64,000 nt of DNA, from contig NZ_ML660172.1 of assembly GCF_007004725.1 (NCBI RefSeq), forward strand, positions 1-64,000, read 5' to 3'. Positions 56,423 to 64,000 of this stretch are shown one piece after another. Position numbers and translations under genes: made by a program. Origin of the DNA: Aliikangiella coralliicola. Its GTDB lineage: Bacteria; Pseudomonadota; Gammaproteobacteria; Enterobacterales; Kangiellaceae. The notes beneath the pieces are model-generated. The model worked only from the letters and a program-made list of their open reading frames with translations. It did no database searches and had not been told where the DNA came from. Positions within the stretch are counted from its first letter, which is position 1, and every line of letters starts with the position of its first letter.

Positions 56423-58021
56423 ATGTGTTTACAAGGGGCGAACTTGGATCAATATAAGCTAATTAGACAAGCTATCTTAAATGGTAAAAATCAAGTCGCT
56501 TCCAAAGAGATAGAGCAACTGCTCATAGACCGCCCTGAAGATAAAGAAGTTTGGCGATTGCTTGCAGAATTTGGTGAACGAGTTTATCGCAGGGATATCT
56601 GTTCCCAAGCCTATAAAAAAATTTTGGAATTGGATCAAAATGACCTGCACGCGATAATCGGGCTGGGAATGGTTGAAGTGCACCGGGGAAATCGTGCTGC
56701 TGCGTTAGGTCTGGCCGAAAGAGCACTTAAGTTAAGCCCGTCTTCCCCTTGGTTGTTAGATGGTCTGGCGACGCTATTTACCGGTTGTGACGAAGCATCG
56801 AGAGCGTTAGCTTTGTTTGAGAATGCCGCTCGTTTGCTTCCGGATAACCCGGCGATACTTTACAACCTGGCTACCTCGCAGCGAATGAACGGCCAATTTA
56901 TTGAGGCTGAGGACAGGCTGAATCAAGTGATAAAACTTCGCCCACAAGATGCTGATGCATACTACGTTCGTGCTTCCTTACGCCAGCAAACGCTTGAAAA
57001 TAATCATGTTGACGAAATAAAAACGGCAATAAATCGAAAAGATATTAATGTCAAAGATAAAATAAAGCTGTACTTTGCAGCGGCGAAAGAATTAGAAGAT
57101 CTGGAAGACTACTCTCAATCTTTTCAATATTTAGAAAAAGGATGTGACTTGCAACGAAATTCGATGGATTATGATGCATTGGGCGACGTTGAAACTATCG
57201 ATAAAATTATTACTCACCATAATGTTGAGGGATTAAGCATCAATAATTCTAATTCAAATGAAAAGTCGAGTTATGAGAATTCGGAACCTATTTTTGTTTT
57301 TGGATTGCCACGCAGCGGCACAACTTTAGTAGAGCGGATTATTGCTAGTCACAGCCAGGTTTTCGCTGCAGGAGAACTTAACGCTTTTCCACAGGCAGCC
57401 GTTAATTTGGTGAACATTCGTGAAGGGCGTCACTTTTCAAAGCAGGAATTTGTTCAACAAAGCCTCCATATCGACCCCTTTGAATTAGGTAAAGCATACC
57501 TTGCCGGTACTCGCCCACAAACAGGTCACACTCCGCATTTTGTTGATAAATTACCGTTAAACTATTTGTATGCTGGTCTTATTCGCCGTGCATTGCCAAA
57601 TGCAAAAATGATAGTGCTGATCAGAGAACCGATGGATTCTTGTTACGCTATGTATAAAATGCTTTTTACTGGTGCTTATCCGTTTACCTACAATTTACGT
57701 GATCTCGCGCTTTATTATTCAGCCTGGCGCAGGTTGATAAAACATTGGCAAAAAGTGTTAGGTAATGCTTTGTTGGTGGTTAAATATGAAGAGTTAGTCA
57801 ATCATCAGGAGACTATTAGTCGCCGTATTTTGGACCACTGTGGATTGTCATGGGAGGAGCAGTGCCTGCACTTTTATCAAAATGACGCTACTGTCACTAC
57901 AGCGAGTGCCTGTCAGGTAAGAAGCCCAATTTACGGGACATCGGTGGGAAAGTGGCGTAATTATGAAAAGGAATTACAACCTCTTAAGTTAGAACTAACT
58001 AAACATGGTGTGTTGCAATAA
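56423..58021 (+). CDS. TPR-repeat sulfotransferase
   Basis: A 532-residue protein. TPR repeats fill residues 1-240 (for example AALGLAERALKLSPSSPWLLD). The C-terminal half is a PAPS-dependent sulfotransferase: the 5'-phosphosulfate loop FGLPRSGTTLVERIIASH near 292, and the 3'-phosphate segment VLIREPMDSCYAMYKML near 396. A TTG at 56444 preceded by AAGGGG is an alternative start. Such TPR-sulfotransferases often sit next to TonB receptors; the acceptor (peptide, glycan or small molecule) is unknown. Confidence 0.88.
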   Translation: MCLQGANLDQYKLIRQAILNGKNQVASKEIEQLLIDRPEDKEVWRLLAEFGERVYRRDICSQAYKKILELDQNDLHAIIGLGMVEVHRGNRAAALGLAERALKLSPSSPWLLDGLATLFTGCDEASRALALFENAARLLPDNPAILYNLATSQRMNGQFIEAEDRLNQVIKLRPQDADAYYVRASLRQQTLENNHVDEIKTAINRKDINVKDKIKLYFAAAKELEDLEDYSQSFQYLEKGCDLQRNSMDYDALGDVETIDKIITHHNVEGLSINNSNSNEKSSYENSEPIFVFGLPRSGTTLVERIIASHSQVFAAGELNAFPQAAVNLVNIREGRHFSKQEFVQQSLHIDPFELGKAYLAGTRPQTGHTPHFVDKLPLNYLYAGLIRRALPNAKMIVLIREPMDSCYAMYKMLFTGAYPFTYNLRDLALYYSAWRRLIKHWQKVLGNALLVVKYEELVNHQETISRRILDHCGLSWEEQCLHFYQNDATVTTASACQVRSPIYGTSVGKWRNYEKELQPLKLELTKHGVLQ

Positions 58022-58147
58022 ATTCCCATTCTTTGCCATAAGCATTGCCAGATTGTCTTTTTGATCCTAAATTTTAGTTATTGAGTGCTTTTGCTCAAGG
58101 ATAAATTTGCGCATAAGTACAGGTAATGTAGGTAAGCTAAAAGATTA

Positions 58148-61100
58148 ATGCAGATTGAACACAGACTCTTAGTCATAATCCCAATCCTGGTTTTACTTGT
58201 CGCTCCAGCGGTTAGCGCACAGCAAAAACTTCGATTTCACCCGGCATTTTCTATTTCCAGTGCTGTTGGTGCGAGTAATGTTCAGGACGAAGAGGGCTTT
58301 TTGTGGTTTGGATCAGTAAACAGTGGACTTATTCGTTACGACGGCACTAATGTTAAACAGTTTCTCCCGGAAGATGGTACAGTCGCAAGCGAGTTTGTGT
58401 CTGAGATATACGTCGATCGTCGTGGGCAACTCTGGATTGCAACTGGAAATGGTTTAAACCGTTACGACAAGCAAACTAACCAGTTTTATCACTATATAAG
58501 AGACAACGAGGATCCAGAGAATTCTCTGGCTAACAATCAATTTCTGTTTTACGCGTCTACCGGAATTCTGGAAGATAACAGAGGCTATATCTGGATCGGA
58601 ACGTCTCATGGACTCAGTCGTTATGATCCTGAGTCAGACAGTTTTAAGAGCTTCTGGCACAATCCTGACGATGAAAATAGCTTGTCCGGAAACACCGTTA
58701 GTTCCCTTTACCTCGATAATCAAAATCGATTATGGATAGCGCTAAGAGAACATGGGGTGACACTTTTAGATCTCGAGACATACCAGTTCACTCGTATACA
58801 ACACAACCCGGAAGATCCGAATTCTATTCCAGCTGATGACATTACATCGATTGTTGCTGATAAACAGCAAAATCTCTGGCTCGGCACTCGTGCGAATGGC
58901 TTGATTAAATACAACTCGACGACCAAACAATATCGACGATACAACCACAAAACCACACAAGGTTTTCCAGAGATGGGAATTGCTAAAAGTTATTTAACTA
59001 AGTCAGGTGCATTGGTATTGATAACCTATGGAAAAGCGTTGGGATTTATCCGCTTTAACCCTGATACAGAACAGGTTGAAAATTACCGTCACAAAACAGG
59101 CCAACGATTTTCTTTGGCTAGTGATACAGTCTCCGGCTATTTTGAAGATAGTGATGGTTTCGGTTGGATTGCATTTGCGACCGGTGAGGTCTATCGCGTA
59201 GAAGAAGAACCTTTTAATTTTGAGCTATATCAGCATGATCCTGATGATCCCAATTCGTTAGGTACGCGGGCGGCGTTTCCAATATTTGAAGATAGTAATG
59301 GTAATACCTGGATTGGTACCTATGGTAATGGGCTGGACAGGTTACGAGTTTCAGAGAATCGATTTTACCACTATAAGCATATTCCCGGCGATCCAACAAC
59401 CATTCCTCATGACTATCCAACAGGTTTTATTGAGACGAGTGATGGAAAGTTTTATGTGGCTACATTTTCAGGCATGTCCGAGTTTGATCCGACTACTGGC
59501 AAAGTCGTTGAAACTTTTGCAACTAACACGAGCTATTATACGATTCTCGAAGATCCGGATAATGCTGACATATTATGGGCGAGTGGCTGGGATATGGGGT
59601 TTCATCGGTTTAACCGGTTTACCAGGCAACTCAAGATTTATTCTGCAGACCCCAATGATCCGAACAGTCTGACGGCGCCGACTGCGGTGAATTTTATCAT
59701 TGATCGAACTAATTCCGACGTTATGTGGATTGCTACACTAGGTGGTGGACTTGAACAGTTTAATAAGCGTAATGAGGTATTTACGCATTATATGGTTGAC
59801 GAAAATAATCCTGACTCAATACGTTCCAATACCGTTCCAGATGTTTTGCAAGATAAAGAAAATCGAATTTGGGTGGCTACCGAGAAAGGTTTGAGCATGT
59901 TAAATAAAGATCAAAAAAGTTTCACTCATTTTGGTCGTTCTCATGGGTTTCCCACTCAATCGCTATTATTTATTATGGAAGACAATCAAGGAAAACTTTG
60001 GATTGGTAGCGCCGCCGGGCTCATTCTTTTTAACCCGGTAAGTCAGAAAGTGGAGAGAGTGTTTACCGAGACTGCAGGGTTGCATAGCACAAAGTTTTTT
60101 CCGTCCAGTTACGGTAAAGGGAGGGATGGTCGTTTATGGGTTTCTGGTTATGAAGGATTAAATAGTTTTTATCCGGACAAACTCAAATTTAACGTAAAAC
60201 CCCCAATTGTTTATCTTACCGAATTAAAGTCTCAAGGCAAAAATCTCTCGACGGAAACCGCGTTGGAAAGACTGAAAATTTTGGAGCTAGATTGGAAACA
60301 TAATCAGTTTGAATTTGAATATGTTGCGCTCAATTTTATTAATTCGGTGGAGAATCGATACCAGTACAAGTTGGAAGGGTATGATGATAACTGGTTTGAT
60401 GCCGGCAAAATTCGTCACGGAAGGTACGTTAACCTACCTGGTGGAAAATATAAACTGCGAATAAGAGGGGCTAACAGTGACAACGTATGGAGTTCACCGG
60501 AGAATCAAGTTTTTATTAACATTTCGGTACAAGCTGCCCCCTGGAAGTCGGGTTGGGCTTACTTCATTTATATCGTGTCAGCTTTTGCTTTTTTTTGGGG
60601 GACGCTCAAGTGGCGAGAACTTAAAGTTTATCGTGAAAAAATTCGCCTGCAAAACTTGGTCGAGGAAAAAACCCTTCAATTAAATCGCGAAAAAGAAGCC
60701 GCCGAGGCAGCCAGTTTAGCCAAAAGCACTTTTCTCGCTAATATGAGTCACGAATTAAGGACGCCGCTTAATGCTATCCTTGGTTTCACAGAACTTTCGC
60801 AACGCGCACCAAAACTACCTGCTAATGTGGCTGATTACCTAAACACGGTTCAACATAGCGGTAATCACCTGCTCGAATTGATTAACGATGTGTTGGATAT
60901 GGCTAAGGTAGAAGCCGGAAAAACAAGTCTCGCTGTAGTGAAGTTTGATTTACATCATTTGTTGGGCATCATTGAAGAAATGTTCAGTTTGCGTGCGAGT
61001 GCTAAAGGGTTAAAACTAATATTTGAAATTGATGTTCCCAGGTATGTACAAGCCGATGAACGTAAGTTGAGACAAGTTTTAATAAACCTGGTATCAAACG

Positions 61101-62095
61101 CAGTAAAATTTACCCGTGAAGGAAAAATTGTTTTACGCGCTACATTTTATAAAAACACTGAACCAAGAATACATTTTGAAGTTGAAGATACAGGGGTTGG
61201 CATTGCTGAGTCTGACAAGAAAGCGTTATTTGAACCTTTTACACAAGCTGAGGTCGGCCGTGAAGAAAGAGAAGGTACAGGACTTGGACTGGCCATTTCC
61301 GCTGAATTTGTTTGTTTAATGGGAGGGGAAATTCGTGTGTATAGTGAAGTTGGCAAAGGTACTATTTTTTCCTTCGACATTGATGTTGAGGAAACTGAAA
61401 CGGGAGAGATTATCAATGCCATTTCCAATCGGCGAGTTGTTGGGCTGGCAGAAGGGCAACCAAGCTATCGCATACTCATTGCCGATGATAACCCTGATAA
61501 TCGTAAGTTACTGTCAAGCCTTTTAGGTGACATTGGTTTTGAAGTTAAAGAAGCCAATAACGGCGCTGAAGCTGTAGAGAGGTGGAGAGAATGGAAGCCT
61601 GCTTTGATCTGGATGGATATGCATATGCCGGTACTCAATGGATATGATGCAACTCGAATGATTAAACAAACGGCACAAGGTAGAGAAACAGTTGTTATCG
61701 CGTTGACTGCGAGTGCCTTTGAGGAAGAACGCTCCGTTGTGTTAAGTGCCGGTTGTGATGATTTTATTCGTAAGCCGTTTGAAAGCGGCGAGTTGTTTAA
61801 GACGATGGCTTCTCATTTAGCGCTTGAGTTTCGCTATGAAGAGATTCAGGCGCCAATGCTGGAAACACATAAATCATTATGTCCGGCAGACTTAACCTGT
61901 TTATCAGTTGAGCAACTTAAAGCGCTTCACGCTGCCGCTTTAAGTGGTGATGTCAATGGACTTGAACGATTGAGTGTAGAAATCAAAGCGCAGAATCAAC
62001 CATTGGCGGAGAGCTTGAATGTGTTGATTAACCAGTTTGAATTTGAACCCATTTTAGCGGCAACGAGTCCACTCATAGAAAACATTAAAACTTAA
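58148..62095 (+). CDS. Double-propeller hybrid histidine kinase, copy 3
   Basis: A 1315-residue relative of copies 1 and 2, more diverged. It has a clean signal peptide (LLVIIPILVLLVAPAVSAQQ), propeller repeats of the GLSRYD / DPxDPNS type, Y_Y_Y (about 720-800), one membrane helix, HisKA with His868, HATPase_c, receiver Asp1157 in WMDMHMPVLNG, and the tail with LHAAA at 1260-1264 and QFEFEPI. No output domain is fused. It follows the sulfotransferase by 126 bases on the same strand. Confidence 0.93.
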   Translation: MQIEHRLLVIIPILVLLVAPAVSAQQKLRFHPAFSISSAVGASNVQDEEGFLWFGSVNSGLIRYDGTNVKQFLPEDGTVASEFVSEIYVDRRGQLWIATGNGLNRYDKQTNQFYHYIRDNEDPENSLANNQFLFYASTGILEDNRGYIWIGTSHGLSRYDPESDSFKSFWHNPDDENSLSGNTVSSLYLDNQNRLWIALREHGVTLLDLETYQFTRIQHNPEDPNSIPADDITSIVADKQQNLWLGTRANGLIKYNSTTKQYRRYNHKTTQGFPEMGIAKSYLTKSGALVLITYGKALGFIRFNPDTEQVENYRHKTGQRFSLASDTVSGYFEDSDGFGWIAFATGEVYRVEEEPFNFELYQHDPDDPNSLGTRAAFPIFEDSNGNTWIGTYGNGLDRLRVSENRFYHYKHIPGDPTTIPHDYPTGFIETSDGKFYVATFSGMSEFDPTTGKVVETFATNTSYYTILEDPDNADILWASGWDMGFHRFNRFTRQLKIYSADPNDPNSLTAPTAVNFIIDRTNSDVMWIATLGGGLEQFNKRNEVFTHYMVDENNPDSIRSNTVPDVLQDKENRIWVATEKGLSMLNKDQKSFTHFGRSHGFPTQSLLFIMEDNQGKLWIGSAAGLILFNPVSQKVERVFTETAGLHSTKFFPSSYGKGRDGRLWVSGYEGLNSFYPDKLKFNVKPPIVYLTELKSQGKNLSTETALERLKILELDWKHNQFEFEYVALNFINSVENRYQYKLEGYDDNWFDAGKIRHGRYVNLPGGKYKLRIRGANSDNVWSSPENQVFINISVQAAPWKSGWAYFIYIVSAFAFFWGTLKWRELKVYREKIRLQNLVEEKTLQLNREKEAAEAASLAKSTFLANMSHELRTPLNAILGFTELSQRAPKLPANVADYLNTVQHSGNHLLELINDVLDMAKVEAGKTSLAVVKFDLHHLLGIIEEMFSLRASAKGLKLIFEIDVPRYVQADERKLRQVLINLVSNAVKFTREGKIVLRATFYKNTEPRIHFEVEDTGVGIAESDKKALFEPFTQAEVGREEREGTGLGLAISAEFVCLMGGEIRVYSEVGKGTIFSFDIDVEETETGEIINAISNRRVVGLAEGQPSYRILIADDNPDNRKLLSSLLGDIGFEVKEANNGAEAVERWREWKPALIWMDMHMPVLNGYDATRMIKQTAQGRETVVIALTASAFEEERSVVLSAGCDDFIRKPFESGELFKTMASHLALEFRYEEIQAPMLETHKSLCPADLTCLSVEQLKALHAAALSGDVNGLERLSVEIKAQNQPLAESLNVLINQFEFEPILAATSPLIENIKT

Positions 62096-62137
62096 AGAGT
62101 TGAATTGAGCTGGCGGGTAATTAAGTTTGTTGTTGTA

Positions 62138-62175
62138 ATTAACCTGAGTTCTCTTTATCCCAAACTCAGGTTAAT
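62138..62175 (+). terminator. Terminator-like hairpin after kinase copy 3
   Basis: A perfect 13-bp stem ATTAACCTGAGTT / AACTCAGGTTAAT with a 12-nt loop, followed by CATTTTGTTG. The stem is strong; the T-run is short. It may serve both strands. Confidence 0.7.
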
Positions 62176-62212
62176 CATTTTGTTGAAAGTTTTATCTTAT
62201 AATCATTTTTAA

Positions 62213-62246
62213 AACAGACCAGCCACCAAGAAGTGTGACTGGCTGG
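62213..62246 (-). terminator. Terminator of the subtilase gene
   Basis: On the minus strand, CCAGCCA / TGGCTGG (7 bp, 14-nt loop, 62219-62246) is followed by TCTGTTTT. It lies about 20 bases after the protease stop. Confidence 0.6.
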
Positions 62247-62267
62247 ATTAAAAAGGAGCTGAAACGA

Positions 62268-64000
62268 TTAACGACAAGGTCCTAATTTTGTCCACACCTG
62301 CCATGGTCCTGAATTTTGTTCAGGATTATCATTTCGAGACCACCAGTTAGCGCGATACTTGTTGCCATTGTAAGAAACTTCATCACCGCTATGGTAAACC
62401 TTGCTGCTTTCCCAGGCTGCTAAACCATCGCAACCATCAACAACTTCTGAAACGGTCACCGTCTGAGTCGAGCTGTCTCGCAGGTTGCCTGCATCAGTTA
62501 CAGTTAATGTCACTTGATAGCTACCTGAGGCGGCGTATGTATGACTTGGGTTAGCTTGAGATGAACTATTACCGTCACCAAAATCCCAGGCATAAGTCGC
62601 GATGCCGTTGTCGTCTGTTGAAGAGTCTGAGAAGGTAACGCTCAGTTGATTTGTTGAGTAGCTGAACGAAGCTCTTGGTGGTTGATTTTCGCCACTACCG
62701 CTACACTTATCGCCTTTTCTCCAAACATTACTGAAGATGTCGGGCTGTGCTCCAGTTGACCACCAGGTTGCGGTGTATTCATAGTTGTTGTATGACACTT
62801 TGTCACCAGCTTTATAAGACTTAGTCGCACTCCAGGCTTCAAGTCCGTCGCATCCGGGAGGAGGCGGGGTTGAGCCAATTGTGACTGTATCTGTGTGACT
62901 ATCGGTTAATCCTTCAGCGTCAGAAACTGTTAAGGTCACCTGATAGTGTCCGTCTGTACTATAAGAGTGAACCGGATTTTCGTCTGAAGAAGATGAACCG
63001 TCACCAAATGTCCAGCTATGACTTGTTACCCCTTTGTCGTCAGTAGAACTATCAGTGAAACTCGCGGTGTTACCATTTACTGCTACGCTGAAATTCGCAT
63101 TCGGCGCAACGTTTTCACCATCGCCACAAACACTGGCTAATCGGTCTAATGCAGCTTTTGCTTTGACGATACCGTAACCATACGAGGTATCACGACCGGG
63201 AGAACCTTTGTCCTCAGCGGTTTGGTTCATTGCGTCGCGAACTTGCTGGTTGCTACAGCTTGGGTAGTGGCTCCAGACGAGTGCGGCAACACCGGAAACA
63301 TGTGGTGTGGCCATTGAAGTACCGCTAATGGATTTATACCCGTTGTTGTTCCAGGTTGAGTTAGTGTTAACGCCCGGGCCAGATATTTCTACTTGACTGT
63401 TGTACTGAGAAAATGACGCTTTGTTACCTGCGCTATCAACAGCGGCAACAGACACTACTGAATCGTAAGACGCTGGATAAGACAGGCTACTGTTGCCGGC
63501 ATTACCTGCTGCAGCGATGCTTAAAACGCCGCGGCTGTTTGCTGAATTGAATGCCGATCTTTCAGCGTTTGATGAGTTACTACCACCAAGGCTCATGCTG
63601 ATTACGTTTGCGCCTGCGGCAGTACATTGGTTAATGGCCGCGACCAGATCTGAACCGTATGCCCAGCTGCCGGAATCGTCAAATACCTTAACAATGTGTA
63701 AACCTAAGTTACCTGAAGGATTGACGCCAACCACACCTTGTCCGTTTCCGCCAAGTGCTGCAATTGTTCCTGCGACATGAGTTCCGTGGCCATGGCCATC
63801 TTGATACCAGTTGCCCGTATCATTACTTCCATGACCGTCATCGCCAGTGATTCCTGAACTCGGCAAATCTGGATGGTTAAGTGTGTAACCCGTGTCCATG
63901 ATACAAACTTTTCGGTTACTGGTTTTTGAATCGGAAACCTGCGGTGCTTGAACCATGGTGATCCCGTATGGAGTCGTCTCGGCCATTAAGTAGCGTTTCG
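62268..64000 (-). CDS. Secreted S8 subtilisin-like peptidase with PKD and chitin-binding modules, 5' partial
   Basis: An extracellular protease cut by the window edge; the frame is open through base 64000, and its propeptide and signal peptide lie outside. Counting from the Met at 63986, the triad is Asp31 (VCIMDTGY), His67 (GHGTHVAGT) and Ser near 222 (GTSMATPH). After the catalytic domain come PKD 1 (SFTDSSTDDKG), a CBM5/12-like module (CDGLEAWSATKSYKAGD), PKD 2 and a second CBM5/12-like module (CDGLAAWESSKVYHSGD). The modules suggest attachment to chitin or other particles. The C-terminus is complete, ending KLGPCR. Confidence 0.95.
   Translation of the reverse strand, partial: KRYLMAETTPYGITMVQAPQVSDSKTSNRKVCIMDTGYTLNHPDLPSSGITGDDGHGSNDTGNWYQDGHGHGTHVAGTIAALGGNGQGVVGVNPSGNLGLHIVKVFDDSGSWAYGSDLVAAINQCTAAGANVISMSLGGSNSSNAERSAFNSANSRGVLSIAAAGNAGNSSLSYPASYDSVVSVAAVDSAGNKASFSQYNSQVEISGPGVNTNSTWNNNGYKSISGTSMATPHVSGVAALVWSHYPSCSNQQVRDAMNQTAEDKGSPGRDTSYGYGIVKAKAALDRLASVCGDGENVAPNANFSVAVNGNTASFTDSSTDDKGVTSHSWTFGDGSSSSDENPVHSYSTDGHYQVTLTVSDAEGLTDSHTDTVTIGSTPPPPGCDGLEAWSATKSYKAGDKVSYNNYEYTATWWSTGAQPDIFSNVWRKGDKCSGSGENQPPRASFSYSTNQLSVTFSDSSTDDNGIATYAWDFGDGNSSSQANPSHTYAASGSYQVTLTVTDAGNLRDSSTQTVTVSEVVDGCDGLAAWESSKVYHSGDEVSYNGNKYRANWWSRNDNPEQNSGPWQVWTKLGPCR

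Noticed and set aside
1-64000. A prophage, transposon or integrated island
   Set aside because: No integrase, transposase, phage structural gene or terminal repeats were seen; tRNA genes show no adjacent 3' duplications.

Overview
The window is AT-rich, densely coded chromosome from a Gram-negative gammaproteobacterium. Evidence for this is the LPS genes (waaA, kdkA, a GT9 heptosyltransferase-like gene), lolB, a TonB-dependent receptor, and the conserved block lolB-ispE-tRNA-Gln-prs-rplY-pth-ychF next to hemA-prfA-prmC. The large double-propeller hybrid kinases and low G+C suggest a marine lineage such as Kangiellaceae or Alteromonadales. That placement is inference; no rRNA is present.

Layout. 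1-2.9 kb: a 5'-truncated hybrid sensor kinase with an AraC output domain, followed by what looks like the C-terminal remnant of an amide hydrolase gene. 2.9-11 kb: a small lipoprotein and, on the minus strand, housekeeping genes (TPR lipoprotein, lolB, ispE, tRNA-Gln, prs, rplY with a structured leader, pth, ychF, tRNA-Met). 11.7-17 kb: hemA, prfA, an aspartoacylase-family gene, prmC and a moeB-like gene on the plus strand; PrmC methylates the GGQ glutamine of the release factor encoded two genes upstream. 17-28.8 kb: a secreted unknown, a DUF1631-like protein, accA, tilS, a PstS-like binding protein, a patatin, a lytic transglycosylase, proS and an FmdB zinc ribbon.

29-37 kb is an envelope-glycan region: waaA, kdkA, a GT9 transferase, two CDP-glycerol glycerophosphotransferase paralogues flanking a GT4 transferase, and a TagD-like glycerol-3-phosphate cytidylyltransferase. 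Together these could make CDP-glycerol and add phosphoglycerol to a surface glycan, a chemistry best known from Gram-positive teichoic acids. 37-43 kb holds small regulatory and metabolic genes: GAF, NUDIX, a membrane-tethered LuxR protein, DUF4199, VOC, a PLP dehydratase and a large multi-pass membrane protein.

43-62 kb is a signalling region. A REC-histidine kinase preceded by five 17-bp tandem repeats is followed by three paralogous hybrid kinases of about 1300-1375 residues (two propeller sets, Y_Y_Y, HisKA, HATPase, REC, conserved C-terminal tail). A TonB-dependent receptor and a TPR-sulfotransferase lie between them. The window ends in a secreted subtilase with alternating PKD and chitin-binding-like modules, truncated at its 5' end by the window edge.

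The strongest leads for new biology are the phosphoglycerol/LPS module and the kinase family, whose C-terminal tail carries a histidine exactly 104 residues after the receiver aspartate in all three copies. All calls come from reading the sequence; no database search was run.
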